From Austropuccinia psidii (Eukaryota > Basidiomycota > Pucciniomycetes > Pucciniales > Sphaerophragmiaceae), in assembly GCA_023105745.1 (NCBI GenBank), contig JALGQZ010000011.1, positions 9,758,975 to 9,822,974 on the forward strand: DNA of 64,000 nucleotides, read 5' to 3'. The notes under the pieces are model-generated. The model was not told where the DNA came from, did not search any database, and saw nothing but the letters and a program-made list of their open reading frames with translations. Below are positions 25,157 to 37,162 of this stretch, one piece after another. A program made the translations under genes and the position numbers. How positions within the stretch are numbered: the stretch's first letter is position 1; each line of letters opens with the position of its first letter.

Positions 25157-25558
25157 CTTTTAGCTTTCTTTAACTTTAGTAAGGAATTTTGTGCTGATAT
25201 CTGGACCACATATGCTTTTCTTTATGATGTTCTTCTTGTGGTACCCATGCTCAGCTTTCAGGTGTATTTGATCAAGATCATCTTCATTTTTATGAATATT
25301 TCCAAATTTTTGAACTATAGTTATATTTCCTCTATATTTCTGGATAGCAATCTGTCATCTTAGAATATCTCTATTTGGTGTCTTCATGATCAATAGATAT
25401 TTCACAGAATTACAGTCTCTGATTACATCAAACACTTCTTTATACAAATAGTAGTGTAATCTTTCTAGAGCCCATACTAAATAAAGACATTCCTTTTTGC
25501 TTTCTCCATATCTTACTTCTGTTGGCTCAATTTGTCTTGAAATGAAGCAAATTTGTCC

Positions 25559-26098
25559 TTAAACAGGTTTATCATTGATGATTTGTGTCTGGTGTAGTGA
25601 AGCACCTAGGCTTTCTCCACAAGAATCAATGTACATTTTTAAAGGTAGTTTCCAATCTGGAATCAGGAGAAATGGGACATTTGTGAGGGAATTTTTCAAT
25701 TCCTCATATGCTTTAACCCTTTCTTCAGTCATTTCATAGAATGTGTGTTGGTAACAGAGCTTATAAAATGATTTGGCAATTTTTGCAAAGTCTTTTATAT
25801 GCTGTCTGCAATAACCAGAAAATCCTAGAAATGATTGCATTTCTTTTTTGGTTTGGGTAATTGGTTTTAGCAGTACTGCTGCTCCTTTGTTTTTTTCTAT
25901 GCCCAAACATAGTCCAGATACAACATGTCCCAGTGCTTTTAGTTCACTATATGCAAAATGACATTTTTTCAAGGAGATTTTCATATTTACTTGCACTATC
26001 TTTTGTAAGACTCTTTCTAGTCTTTTCAAGTGATTTTTCCAGGTTTCTGAGAAAAATATGATATCATCAATGTAAATGATTAACCATCCTCCTAGCAA
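25559..26098 (-). pseudogene. Gypsy-4 reverse transcriptase C-terminal half and RNase H start
   Basis: The catalytic motif YIDDI is retained near residue 8 of this open stretch. It is followed by [49 protein letters not shown] and the RNase H motif [16 protein letters not shown]. The stretch ends at a stop after INDKPV. From 25558 to 25157 the rest of RNase H is decayed (CQSDYL-type remnants and HKNEDD with a broken frame). Confidence 0.88.
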
Positions 26099-26671
26099 TT
26101 ATTAAGTAAATATGGTCTTTATCATTCTTTGACAGTTGGAAGGTGCAATTTTTATTTGGAATGTAATCCTCAAATATTCATATACTCCAAAATGGAATAT
26201 TATCCTCAGTAGTTTCTTGGAACTTTCTGTTAAGACATTTTGGTGAAAACCCTTTAGAGAATCCATGGTTGTAATGAGCTTAGCTTGTTACAATTGTGTT
26301 AATGTCTCATAGATTCTGGGTATTGGATATCTGTGAGGGATAGTATAGGTATTTAAAGCTCTCAAGTCTCCTACCATCCTTGATTTTCCACTGTTCCAAG
26401 TTATACCAACAGGTGTAGTGACTTCTACCTGTTCATTAGGTCATACTTTCCTTAACACCCCAAGATCCATTAGCTCCTTGATGTGTACTTCTAAGGATTC
26501 TCTAGCTCTTGGGATATCTGGGTAAGCTGGTCTTTTGAAAAGGGTTGGATTATGTTTTTCCACATTAGGAATAATGTCTACCTCATGTCCAATGATAGCA
26601 CCTAATGGTTCTTTGTCAGTTGCAATGGCACTTTTGTATTTAAATAAGAGATTAATCAATCTTTCTTTCAT
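26099..26671 (-). pseudogene. Gypsy-4 reverse transcriptase N-terminal half
   Basis: From 26671 to 26441: KYKSAIATDKEPLGAIIGHE, then RPAYPDIPRARESLEVHIKE. A stop follows GVLRKV, and 26440-26099 is the decayed fingers/palm segment (remnants of VGDLRALNTYT and of the FHQN motif). It is homologous to 52500-53050 of Gypsy-6. Confidence 0.82.
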
Positions 26672-26714
26672 TTTTTCTGTCAGTTCTTGATTGAACTATG
26701 CCACTTTCAGATGT

Positions 26715-26959
26715 TCATTTATGAATAAATTTCTTTCTGAGCTTGTCTCTTAATTCTTTATAACAGTACTTTTTTTTATTGTTCAAACAACCAAATTTCT
26801 GTCTTTTATTGTCTCCTGTGGTAAAATATCTGTCCTTCTGGTTAGAGATATCAATACTATAAATTGATAAGTAATCATTTCCTAGTATAAAATGGCTACT
26901 AGTACGGCTGTCTATTATTACAAACTCTACTTTCACTATTATAGATTGGGAAGGGTGAG
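26715..26959 (-). pseudogene. Gypsy-4 protease C-terminal segment
   Basis: Contains VEFVIIDSRTSSHFILGNDY and GDNKRQKFG, matching the segment between protease and reverse transcriptase in Gypsy-6. Gypsy-5 is inserted at its N-terminal side; the reading frame resumes at 36615, and removing Gypsy-5 rejoins it. Confidence 0.83.
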
Positions 26960-28398
26960 TGTCAGGCTGAGTTTATGATGAGAGTATTAAAAATTATTTA
27001 CAACTCTTAACTATGACTGTGACATGGTGAATAAGGATTTAAAAGATTTTTATAAGAGTTAAAGATGGTTTAATTTAATAATAAGAGGGCTTTACTATAA
27101 GGAATATAGTGGTGGTGAGCACTGTTGAAAGCCCTGGGTGCAGCTTTACCTGTTGGGTTACAATAATAAAGACTACAATACTTCAAATTAAGAGTATACA
27201 TGGTTATTACCCAAGAGTAAAACTGTTTTTGACAGTTTACTATGTAGGGTATTTAAGAGAAGGATGAGGCGACAATTCTGGCTGTGAAAAAGCCTCCTTT
27301 TTATCCTGAAATGGGGTGGAAAGGGTGCTAGACCTTTCCACATAGAGGAAGTGAAGATTTTTCACTCTCTAGGACTGGCTTGTGGTTTGCAAACAGCCTG
27401 TATAGCCTGTATTGGCCCAGATGTAGTTTTGAAACCACATCTGGGCTGTTTTCACCAATACAGGGTGAAAAGTTTCATCTGGGGACCTCACAGCCTGATT
27501 CTGACGTGTATGACGTGTAGAATGCTGTACAGAAACTGTATGGGACCCCAGTATTGACTGAATTATGAGGTATTGAAGTATTAAAATGCTTCTTTGTCTG
27601 TTTGAAACCTCATAATCAGAGTACAACTGTATCCTGTCATAATACAGCTGTATTGGTCATATTGTGGGATTATAGCTCTCAAATGGCCATAACTCTGTCA
27701 GTTTTTGAGATATCATGCTCAAAGTTGGTTCATTGGATTTCCCTTCATGAGCTCTACACAATGATACCCAATTTGGTATGGTTCTAATCAAATATGACAA
27801 AGTTATCCCATGTACAAGGTTTTTTGTACATAGGCATGGTTTGGGCAAAAAGCTGTATTGAGCTTGTTTGCCTCATAACTTCTGTTATAGTTGAAATATG
27901 AAGAGGTGGATGGCACCATCAGATAGCCCTGATTTTGCTCTTTCCAAAAAGACCCCACTTCAAGTATCCCACACTAAAACTGTAGAAGCTAGATGAGAGG
28001 TGAATGTTTTGTTCACCCTTATTTGGCCTGAAATTGACCATAACTCCAGTAATATTGGTGCTAGCTCAGTTTGGCTGGGACCATTGGATAGCCCTGGCTT
28101 AGAGCTTCACTTCGAGTACCCATTTGATTGGGTTAAGCCTCTCCTTCTAGATTTTAGATGAGAGGTGAAAATTAAGGTTTATGCTCAGCAATAACTTTGA
28201 GAAGGAATAGCTTTGTTATTTCTTGTCCTATGGTGATGGGACTTATATTTTCAGAAAGAGGTGGGTTTCCTCTTTCTTTTGATACCTTTTGAGCTGATTT
28301 GGCTCAGATCCATGTTTTGGTGGTATCTTGGCTATACCATTGGTTTATGGTATTTTGGCTCTCATGCTTGTGCTCTGGTTTTGAGTCACAGGCTGACA
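26960..28398 (-). repeat. Gypsy-5 3' LTR (1439 bp)
   Basis: TGTCAGGCTGAG...AGGCTGACA on the plus strand; near-identical copy at 35176-36614. The terminal bases form a short imperfect inverted repeat. Confidence 0.95.
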
Positions 28399-28410
28399 TA
28401 CCCTCCCTCT
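28399..28410 (-). other. Gypsy-5 polypurine tract
   Basis: In element orientation AGAGGGAGGGTA directly precedes the 3' LTR TGTCAGCC. Confidence 0.8.
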
Positions 28411-28423
28411 AAAAAAAGGCTCA

Positions 28424-29239
28424 TCATTGATGAGACTTTTCAGTCCTCCTAGAGGGCCTGAATCTTCTTATATGAAGGTTCCCATCTGGTATGGCATCTT
28501 CTGCCAACCATTTGTCTTTGTCAGCTGTTTGGTGTTTGAATCTGACTAAGTATTGTCTTTGATCTTTTCCATTAAGTCTGATCTTTCTGGCCCTGATGAT
28601 TTTACTCACAGGTCCTGGGGAATCCTCCACTTCCACTATATCAGGTGGTGTGGGGTTCTTTTTCCTGGAGGGGAATTTATCCCCCTCTGTCTGGAAGTAT
28701 GGTTTGACCAAGCGTACTGGGAAGACTGGGTGCTTCCTGGAAAATTCCTCTGTAAGTTTGAATTCCACTGCATTCTTTCCTATCAACCTAATGATGGTAA
28801 AAGTACCTACAAATGAGTCACTCATCTTCTTGGGTCCTTTAAGATTATTAAAGTTCAGTGTAGACACTAGCACCTGGTTGCCTTCCTTAAAGTCAGGTTC
28901 CATGTGTGTCTTGTCCCACCTCTGCTTATTGTATTCTTTTTCCTCAGCTATGCATTTGGCAGCTGTGTCACAAGCCCTCTTCCACATATCATGGAAGTCT
29001 TTGGCTGTGGGGTGGATGGTTAGAGGATTAATCTTTAAGTGATCCACAGGCAACAGGGGATTCCACCCTTTCTCTACCACTTCAGGTATTTTTCCTGTTG
29101 TATAGTGCTGACTTGTATTATAAGCCAGCTGGACAGCTAGTAGAAGGGTAACCCACTCATGGGTGTATCCTTCATGGTCCTTGTATTCCATGCCATAGGC
29201 ACAGAACCTTCTAAGGATGTCTTCCATATTCTTGATCAT
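28424..29239 (-). pseudogene. Gypsy-5 integrase C-terminal region with chromodomain
   Basis: Open stretch of 271 codons: MEDILRRFCAYGMEYKDHEG, TLLLAVQLAYNTS, GWNPLLPVDHL, FKEGNQVLVSTLNFNNLKGP, then the chromodomain-like end (QYLVRFKHQTADKDKWLAED, LHIRRFRPSRR) and the natural stop. It is separated from the core at 29248-30096 by a small deletion near 29277 that removes the residues between LGTKLA and the HPQTDGLAE region and shifts the frame. Confidence 0.87.
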
Positions 29240-29247
29240 CCTCTCAG

Positions 29248-30096
29248 CTAGGCCATCTGTTTGGGGATGGCAAGCTTGGTGCCAAGCATGTCATACAAGT
29301 TGGTCCAAAATTCAGATGTGAATTTTGGGTCCCTATCACTAATGATGATCTTAGGGACTCCACAGGTAGATATGATGTTATTCCAAAATAACAGGGCAGT
29401 ATCCATGGCTGTGTCCTCCTTGTGGCATGGTAGACACCTCATGCTCTTTCTGAACCTATCAACTATGAGTAGGCAGGCATTGTAGTTCTCTTTGCCTCCT
29501 GGTACAAGCCCTGTGACCCAGTCCATGTTGATGGTTTCCAATGGGTTCTTGGGTTCCTCTATGTGCTGAAGTAACCCATACTTCTTCCCATATTTCCTGT
29601 TTGCCTTTTGGCATCTTTCACAGGTGTTGATGTATTCACTCAACTCCTGCTCCCACTTGGGCCACCAAGCTGTGCTTGCTACCCTCTCTTTGGTCCTGTC
29701 TTCACTCATGTGTCCCATATAGGGGAAGTCATGGCATTCCTGCAGGATCAATGAGATGTGGTCTCTGTCTACCACTGTGAGTGCACTTGTGTGCTTTTCT
29801 CTGTGGTAGAGCAGGCCATCTATAAGGAAAAACTTGTTATCCTTATAGGCCCTCAACCAGGGTTCTTCCAGTTGGGCTTCCAGTTCTGGACTCCTGTATT
29901 TTTGTTGAAGGATTTGTAGTAGTATGCCACACTGTTTGTGTTTGGCGTAAGACTTCAGTACTGCACTAAAAAATTCATTGTGCAGTTCAGAGGAACTTAT
30001 TCCCAATATGGGAGTTTCTGTCTCCTCTGAATCAGGGGTACCACTCTCTGGTGCCCATTCAGAAAATCTCAAGTTCTTCCTCCTATCTATTTCCAT
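29248..30096 (-). pseudogene. Gypsy-5 linker, integrase zinc finger and core
   Basis: Contains an acidic linker, then [33 protein letters not shown], the zinc pair [10 protein letters not shown], the first catalytic Asp in [12 protein letters not shown] and the second in [17 protein letters not shown]. It ends abnormally after GTKLA because of the deletion near 29277. The catalytic Glu is in the other frame, near 29245. Confidence 0.87.
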
Positions 30097-30419
30097 GAAA
30101 TGGATAGGGAGTTTGGCTGCAACTTCAGGGTCATAAGCTGGATTGCTCTTGACATTATCCAGTGGCCATCTGCATTGGTATGACTTTTACCTTCTTTGTA
30201 TATGATGGTCATGTTCCCTCTATACTCCTGGATGGCTATTTTCCATCTCAGCATGTGTCTATTTGTAGTCTTCATGTTTAGTAAAGACTTCAAGGCTGTG
30301 CAGTCTGTGTAGACTTCAAAGACTGCACCCTCCAGATAATAATGGAGTTTTTCTAGAGCCCAGACTAGACATAGACACTCAGTCTGGGTGGCCCCATACC
30401 TGGCTTCTGAATCTTTCAG
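30087..30419 (-). pseudogene. Gypsy-5 RNase H C-terminal part
   Basis: Continues after the stop at 30420 with the segment around [20 protein letters not shown], then [20 protein letters not shown] and EYRGNMTI...NADG. An ~11-nt deletion near 30173, relative to the [10 protein letters not shown] motif of the family, shifts the frame, so the end of this stretch is out of frame. Confidence 0.85.
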
Positions 30420-33119
30420 CTACCTTGAGATGTAGCAAATCACTCCTTCTCTTGGTTCACCATCCACAATTTGTCTTTGGTGAAGGGCTGCTCCTAGGCC
30501 TTGACTGCATGCTGCATCTATATATAACTTGAATGGTAGTTCAAAGTCAGGCAAGATGAGCACAGGTGCATTAGTGAGTTCATATTTGATCCTCTCATAT
30601 GCATCCCTCCTTTCCTTGGTTATCTCAAAAACTAAATCTTTTGAACATAACTTGTATAAACTACTAGTTATGTGTGCAAAGCTTTTGATGTGGTTTCTAT
30701 AGTAGCTAGCAAACCCAAGAAAGGATTGCATCTCTTTGATGCTTTTTGGTACTGCCTTTTGCAGTACTGCTGCTACTTTGTTCTGGTCAATTTCCAGACT
30801 AAGACCTGAGACTTTATGTCCTAGAGCCAGTAACTCTTGTTGGCCAAAATTGCATTTTTTAAGTGAGATTTTGAGATTTATGGGTGTGCATTTACTTAGT
30901 ACTCTGTCTATGTATTGCACATGGTCCTCCCATGTCTCTGAGTATATAATGATATCATCAATATATACTACCATCCAGCCTTCCAATATTTCATCTTGAA
31001 ATATTGTGTCCATTATCCTTTGGAAGGGGGCTGGTGCATTCTTGATGCCAAATGGCATTCTGGTGTACTCATATATGCCCATATGGCATATTATTCTGAG
31101 TAATTTCATGGAGCTTGGTTTAACTCCATTTTGGTGGAAACCTTTCATAAAATCCATTTTGGTTATGTATTTGGCTTTAGCCAGTTTATCCAAGGCATGA
31201 GGTATCCTGGGTATAGGGTACCTGTCTGATTTTGTGTAGCTATTCAGAGCTCTGAAATCTCCACACAGTCTAGACTTGCCATCATGCCAGGTGATTAGGA
31301 CAGGAGTGGTGATTTCCACTATTTCATTATGTTCAATCTTCCTGATGACATTCATATCCAGGAGTTCATTGATATGTTTCTCAATTTCTTTCCAAGTTTC
31401 CAGGCTTGCTGGATAAGGAGGTCTCCTAAACATGGGTGGATAAGGCCTTTCCACATCCAGATATAGTTCTTTATCATGGCCTTTGATCTTGCCTAATGGT
31501 TCTTCACCAATAGCAAATGCTGGTCTGTTCTTCCTCAGCATCTTCAGTAAACTTAGTTTCTGTTTACTGGTGAGGGTAGTGCTAAACTGTCCCTCTCTGA
31601 ATTCCTTCAGAAGTTCTTCTAGTGGATCCTGAGAAGATATCTGGTATATATGAAGTGAAAATTTCTTTTGCTTGCTAGTACCAATGGGGATGTGCCTATT
31701 TTTACTGTTGTAAATGTCTATGCCATACATCCTCTGGTAATCTGTTCCCAGTAAAAACCCTTGGGTGGGGGCATCATTAAGCACTACAAACTCTGGGTTG
31801 AGTCTGATATTACCCTTCCTGTGGGGTATAATTATCTCTTTGATAATTGTCCCAATGGAAGTCATCTTCCCTGATGCACTTTTAAAGTTCTTTGCCTTAG
31901 TGGGCAGGAGTTGTTTTTCCCAGTTTGGGAAGTGGGTATCCAGAAAGTTTCTGGCCACTATGGAGCAGTGTGCCCCACTATCAATGATCAGTGGATGCTG
32001 AGCATTGTCAATGCAAACAGTCATTTTTGTGGCTGTCCCATGTATATATGCCATTCCTTTGGTTGGTGTAACCAGGAATGTTTGTGCATTTTGTGTGTGT
32101 TTGCGCAAGTTTTTATTAGCAGTGTCCTGTGGCATGCCTGCTTCCAACTGTATGTCCTGAATTTCTAGTGGGGTTTCCTCTGGGTATTCCACTAGAAATT
32201 CCTCTCTTGGGTCTTTATTATCATCAGATGGTTCTCTGATGGCATCACCCATGGACTCTGATTCAGAATCCTCTGTTGGAGGTTCTTCCTCAGAAACTTT
32301 CTCTATGGCATAGACTTTTTTCTTTGCCTTTGGACAGTTGTTGGTGTAGTGGTCTGTTGAACCACAATTGTGACAAGAATTCCTCTTCTTTGCCACTGCT
32401 GCCACTCTTTCTTTGGGTTTGTCTTTAAACTCTACCCTGAGAGGTTGTTTCTCTTTGAAACTACTTCTCTTATATGGGGTGAATTTCCCTATATTAGTCC
32501 TTTTCCTTACGTCTTGTAAGGTGTTGGCAATGTCATCTAGAGTGCAATTTTGCTTGCATCTGAATTTTAATGCATGCTCTAGCTCTCCTGGCAATTGTGT
32601 CAGAAGTTTGTGATTCCTCATTTGGATGTTCATCTGAGGATCAATGGCTTTAAGTCTTTTATACTGTCTAAGAAACCACTCATATGGATCTTTCTCCACA
32701 GAGTATTTGTCATTTTCAAATGACATGGTCTTTTGCAATATCCAAGTTCCATTACTGTACTTTTGGATGATTTGACTCTTCCACCATGGCCAGTTTCTTC
32801 TGCCCTGGATTTCTTTCATTTCTGTGTACCATATACTGGCATGACCTTTAAATGCAGCATTCAATCTAGCAGTAATCCAGTAGTCTGGTATGCTTGGTAC
32901 ATCAATGAAGAGTCCATCAATATAATCCATGAGTTCCATATGATCATATTCTGCTGATCCAGAGAATTTGGGCCAGCTTGAGGCCTCAGGAAGCTGTTTC
33001 AAGGCTTCCTTCTCTGAATAAGACATTCCATATCCATCCAGGTATTGTGATAGAGATCTTGCCTTATTCATCAACATGGCACCTGGTTTGATGTCATCTG
33101 GTTGATATGGATTCTCCAT
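30420..33119 (-). pseudogene. Gypsy-5 gag, protease, reverse transcriptase and RNase H (899 codons)
   Basis: Residues 50-200 gag core ([47 protein letters not shown]); zinc knuckle [14 protein letters not shown] at 249-262; retropepsin IIDSGAHCS at 378-386 (canonical D-S-G); reverse transcriptase about 560-790 with [18 protein letters not shown] and catalytic YIDD at 719-722; RNase H start [14 protein letters not shown] at 867-879. The stop TAG at 30420 follows CYISR and replaces a CAG of the family. At the 5' side a single TAA (33125-33123) separates it, in the same frame, from 33123-34235, so the ATG at 33119 is probably not the native start. Confidence 0.92.
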
Positions 33120-33122
33120 AAC

Positions 33123-34235
33123 TTAGCCTTGTGGTTGGGGCTTCAATTTATGGTAGACATTAAACAATTTGTTTATGTCTTGGTCCAGACAATCCCTGTC
33201 CCTTTTGCTGTGGTGTTGTTCTTCAAAGACTGTATTAAGTCTTTTGTTGGTTTCTTCAGAGGCTTTGCTCAGTTGAGCATATCCGTCTTGAAGATTCTTA
33301 ACTATCTGTTCCAAGGAGGCTTGAGTTTTTCTCATCCTCTCTTGGCCAGATTCAATTTCTGCAAACTGCTTTGCAGATTGCTCAGCATATTGGGACATTT
33401 GTAACCACAGTGTATCACTGTTGATGTTACTCTCAGATGTGACAATGTTATGTTCAGTCTGAGTGGGGGTAATGTTTCTATTACTAGGACTACTGATTCT
33501 AGAGTGGTTTACAACTAATTCTGGTTCTTGTGCACTTCTTTTACCAAATCCAACAGCTTCTGAATCATAGGGTCTGACTCTTTCCTCCTCTGGTTGAAGG
33601 AGGTTTTGTTCTTGCCCTTGTTTCCTTGTCTTCTCCTGGAAACTTCCTGGAATTGTGAAGAATGGTGACTCTTGGCCACTGATCTGCTGTTTTCTGAATG
33701 GTGTGAAGCCACTGGAGTGCTGATTTGGCCTGCTCCTTGTGAGCCTTAAGGAATCTGAGTAGGCCCTGTCTGGGTTAAGTGTTCTTCTATAGCTTGGATA
33801 GTGGCTTGATTCTCCCTTATCCTCTGTGCCCTTGCCTCCAGGAGTCTGAACTGCCTGGTAGTATTCCAACCTTTGGTGATTATCATCAGGTCTTTGAAGT
33901 CTATCTCTTTGAGACAGATCTTCTGGCAACTTGCTCCAAGTTGTGCCCAGTGACTTGCCAGGTTGAACTTTTTGTTGTCCATGCTCCATTGAAATAAATC
34001 TTTGAGGAGTTGGTGGAGCTCAAGAACTTGATCCATATCCTTCCAGTCCTCTGGTTTGAGGTTCCTGTTGAATTGGAGTGTGAATGGCAAGGTTGATATT
34101 ATCTCCCTCATTGTTTTGCCATCCACCACTGTGTCCAAGGTGTCCTCTTCCAGGTCTTCTGGTTCTGGACAAGCCTTCTCTGTCCTCTGGCTGGTTCCTT
34201 TGGAATCCAAGGTCTCTGAGGTATGCAGGGGACAT
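33123..34235 (-). pseudogene. Gypsy-5 gag N-terminal part
   Basis: Same frame as the 899-codon stretch. It starts at ATG 34235 (MSPAYLRDLGFQ), has a stop at 34020, resumes (ATG at 33989) and runs to TAA at 33123 through a Gln/Ser-rich part and a coiled-coil-like part (EQIVKNLQDGYAQLSKASEE). The section 34235-33746 overlaps ORF1. The two stops look like ordinary nonsense mutations; a suppressible stop at 33123 is less likely. Confidence 0.75.
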
Positions 34236-34583
34236 ATCAGTGTTTGCAAGCAGTCAAAAAGTTTATGTTCTGAGGGTATTTACCTTTGACTGTGTGTTGT
34301 ACAAATTTGTTATCTGCTGATTTGGGAAGTTTGCCTTTGGAGGTTACAACTGGGTTAATAATTGTAATTTTTACTGTACAAGTGGTTAAGGTTGGCTTAA
34401 CTTGTATTGAAGCAGAGTTTCATGGTTTTCTACTCCTCTGAGTGGCTATTGGTGTCCACGTTTTTGCTGTAATGAGGCCTTCACTAAGTCTTTTTCCTTT
34501 GCCCTTGCTGCCCTCTGGTTCTGAGGGTGTCACTGGTGTGTTGGCCTGTGACTGGGTCTCAAGTGGTATGAAATTTTGTTCCA
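33746..34583 (-). pseudogene. Gypsy-5 ORF1 (two exons)
   Basis: Leader exon 34583-34284 (EQNFIPLETQSQANTP...), a 68-nt intron 34283-34216 (AAAG/GTAAAT, CTCAG acceptor), exon 2 from 34215 to the stop at 33746. Exon 2 contains KPEDWKDMDQVLELHQLLKD and RQFRLLEARAQRIRENQATI. Joining in phase 1 keeps the frame open; one TGA in the leader exon, after SRKP (probably from CGA), breaks it. The leader exon follows TTTGACTCAG and starts with TG; the upstream donor ACAA/GTAAGT at 35128 would supply the A of an ATG. Function unknown. It is diverged in sequence from ORF1 of Gypsy-1 and Gypsy-2 but has the same layout. Confidence 0.6.
34216..34283 (-). other. Predicted 68-nt intron in Gypsy-5 ORF1 containing the gag ATG
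   Basis: Donor GTAAAT at 34283, acceptor CATACCTCAG ending at 34216. The gag-pol ATG (34235-34233) lies 17 nt before the acceptor AG, the same arrangement as in Gypsy-1, Gypsy-2 and Gypsy-6. Confidence 0.58.
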
Positions 34584-35156
34584 CTGAGTCAAACAGGAAA
34601 AGAGGGCTTATGTCAGTTAAGACTTCTTAAAAGGCTGGTTTTGCACGTCTAAGAATGGCCTCTGGGCTTGTATATTGTTACAATATGCCCTTGTATGATA
34701 ACAGTGTTAATGAATTAACAATTCCACGTCAAAAATACAGCTTATTGATATGTGGTAGACTGTTTGTATACCAATATCTTACAGAATACTTGTAGTTAGC
34801 AAGTATAATCTGTGAAAGGTGGTGTATTACAGGGCAATTGAGTTAACAATGTGCCCAAACACGCCTCAACTGTTGGTTTATCAGTATGAGCTGTCTTGAT
34901 TCAATTAATAATTAAGACTGTATTAGTGGCTTACAAGTGGTTTTATATACAAAACACACCAAAAAGACTGGTCTTGTGGTTATTAGCCACATGACAGATA
35001 CTTCTTAAAATATGAGTATTTTTTTAAAAAATAAAGAAAAATATATAAAAATATATTTTTTTAAAGAAAATGACGCCTAAAAAAGAAAAAAAAGTGTCAA
35101 TAAATGATAAAAAGAGAAAAAAACTTACTTGTAAAGGTCCAAAAAAGGTTTTAAAA

Positions 35157-35172
35157 CACGGCCAGGCCCCCA
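35157..35172 (-). other. Gypsy-5 primer-binding site
   Basis: TGGGGGCCTGGCCGTG in element orientation, three bases after the 5' LTR end. Confidence 0.7.
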
Positions 35173-35175
35173 AAA

Positions 35176-36614
35176 TGTCAGGCTGAGTCTATGATGAGAG
35201 TATTAAAAAGTATTTACAGCTCTTAACTATGACTGTGACACGGTGAATAAGGATTTAAAAGATTTTTATAAGAGTTAAAGATGGTTTAATTTAATAATAA
35301 GAGGGCTTTACTATAAGGAATATAATGGTGGTGAGCACTGTTGAAAGCCCTGGGTGCCGCTTTACCTGTTGGGTTACAATAATAAAGACTACAATACTTT
35401 AAATTGGGAGTATACCTGGTTATTACCCAAGAGTAAAACTGTTTTTGACAGTTTACTACGTAGGGTATTCAATACCAGGATGAGGCGACAATTCTGGCTG
35501 TGAAAAAGCCTCCTTTTTATCCTGAAATGGGGTGGAAAGGGTGCTAGACCTTTCCACATAGAGGAAGTGAAGATTTTTCACTCTCTAGGACTGGCTTGTG
35601 GTTTGCAAACAGCCTGTATAGCCTTTATTGGGCCTAGATGTGGTTTTGAAACCACATCTGGGCAGTTTTCACCAATACAGGGTGAAAATTTTCATCTGAG
35701 GACCTCACAGCCTGATTCTGATGTGTATGACGTGTAGAATGCTGTACAGAAACTGTATGGGACCCCAGAATTGACTGACTTATGAGTTATTGAAGTATTA
35801 ACATGCTTCTTTGTCTGTTTGACACCTCATAGTCAGAGTACAACTGTATCCTGTCATAATACAGCTGTATTGGTCATATTGTGGGATTATAACTCTCAAA
35901 TGGCCATAGCTCTGTCAGTTTTTGAGATATCATGCTCAAAGTTGGTTCATTGGATTTCCCTTTATGAGCTCTACACAATTATACCCAGTTTGGTATGGTT
36001 ATAATTAAATATGACAAAGCTATACCATGTACAAGGTTTTTTGTACATAGGCATGGTTTGGGCAAAAAGCTGTATTGAGCTTGTTTGCCTCATAGCATCT
36101 GCTATAGTTGAAATATGAAGAAGTGGATGGCACCATCAGATAGCCCTGATTTTGCTCTTTCCAAAAAGACCCCACTTCAAGTATCCCACACTAAAACTGT
36201 AGAAGTTAGATGAGAGGTGAATGTTTTGTTCACCCTTATTTGGCCTGAAATTGACCATAACTCCAGTAATATTGGTGCTAGCTCAGTTTGGCTGGGACCA
36301 TTGGATAGCCCTGGCTTAGAGATTCATTTTGGGTACCCATTTGATGGGGTTAGGCCTCTCCTTCTAGATTTTAGATGAGAGGTGAAAATTAAGGTTTATG
36401 CTCAGCAATAACTTTGAGCAGGAATAACTTTGTTATTTCTTGTCCTATGGTGATGGGAAGTATATTTTCAGAAAGAGGTGGGGTTCCTCTTTCTTTTGAT
36501 ACCTTTTGAGCTGATTTGGCTCAGGTCCATGTTTTGGTGGTATCTTGGCTATACCATTGTTTTATGGTATTTTGGCTGTCATGCTTGTGCTCTGGTTTGA
36601 GTCACAGGCTGACA
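35176..36614 (-). repeat. Gypsy-5 5' LTR (1439 bp)
   Basis: Same length as 26960-28398 and nearly the same sequence; only scattered substitutions are visible. Confidence 0.95.
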
Positions 36615-36809
36615 GAGAGGGAAAGTTAGTGTCAAGTCAATTATTCCAAGGGGCTTCATGCTTTCACTTGCACTACTAAGCTTAACCCCTTGTATCCATA
36701 TATGTTTACTTTTCAAATTTGGTATAATTGTTTTCAAGTAACTCTTACCAACACAGGTGCAGCATGCTCCTGCAACCAGGGATACTTTTTCCTCTTGTTT
36801 TTCAAACAT
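36615..36809 (-). pseudogene. Gypsy-4 protease active-site fragment, catalytic Asp lost
   Basis: Reads SLVAGACCTCVGKSYLKTI, aligned with LLLDPGAFCSCVGKSFLKT of Gypsy-6. The catalytic Asp and following Pro are replaced by Val and Ala, so the protease is dead. The frame continues into 26959 once Gypsy-5 is removed. Confidence 0.82.
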
Positions 36810-36865
36810 GAAAATACTTATATTTGACTTTTAAGCTGTATGTCCCATTCCTTTTTCAGGTTTTG

Positions 36866-37162
36866 TTATATGCAGTTTGGAATGTTGTATTTTTTGAGGC
36901 TTGTATCACATGCTCCAACTTGTAGTAAGTTTGAATTTACATCTAGTACTTCATATATCAAATCAATATTATTAATATGTGCATGAATTATATTAAATTC
37001 ATCACTTTCAGAATTTTCCAAATCCTCAGTTTCCTTTCCAGAATCAGATTCATTTTCTCTATCATTGTGGTCTTCTGTTTCCACAATTTCATTTATTTTT
37101 TCCTTTTTTAGGCAATTATTTCCTAATTGTCCAATAACACCACATTTATGGCATTTTCTTTG
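36866..37162 (-). pseudogene. Gypsy-4 nucleocapsid knuckle and acidic linker
   Basis: Reads CHKCGVIGQLGNNC, a zinc knuckle whose His is replaced by Gln (CAA), then an acidic region (ETEDHNDRENESDSGKETED). It follows the gag core after one stop and ends at a stop after PNCI. Confidence 0.78.

Larger units (their letters stand above)
26960..36614 (-). mobile_element. Gypsy-5: gypsy element inside Gypsy-4
   Basis: A 9.65-kb minus-strand element with two LTRs of exactly 1439 bp (26960-28398, 35176-36614). The termini are TGTCAG...CTGACA. Flanks are GTGAG (26955-26959) and GAGAG (36615-36619). They share an exact 3-bp GAG, or a 5-bp duplication with one mismatch or a small loss. It lies in the Gypsy-4 protease region. 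It forms a lineage clearly distinct from Gypsy-2 and Gypsy-6. The relic LTR at 14585-15018 is of this family. Confidence 0.94.

Noticed and set aside
27602..27787. ORF in the Gypsy-5 LTR, repeated at 35819-36004
   Set aside because: Duplicate through LTR copies; no recognisable protein.
33123..33125. Suppressible stop between gag and pol in Gypsy-5
   Set aside because: TAA has no counterpart in the other elements, where the frame is continuous; a plain nonsense mutation is simpler.
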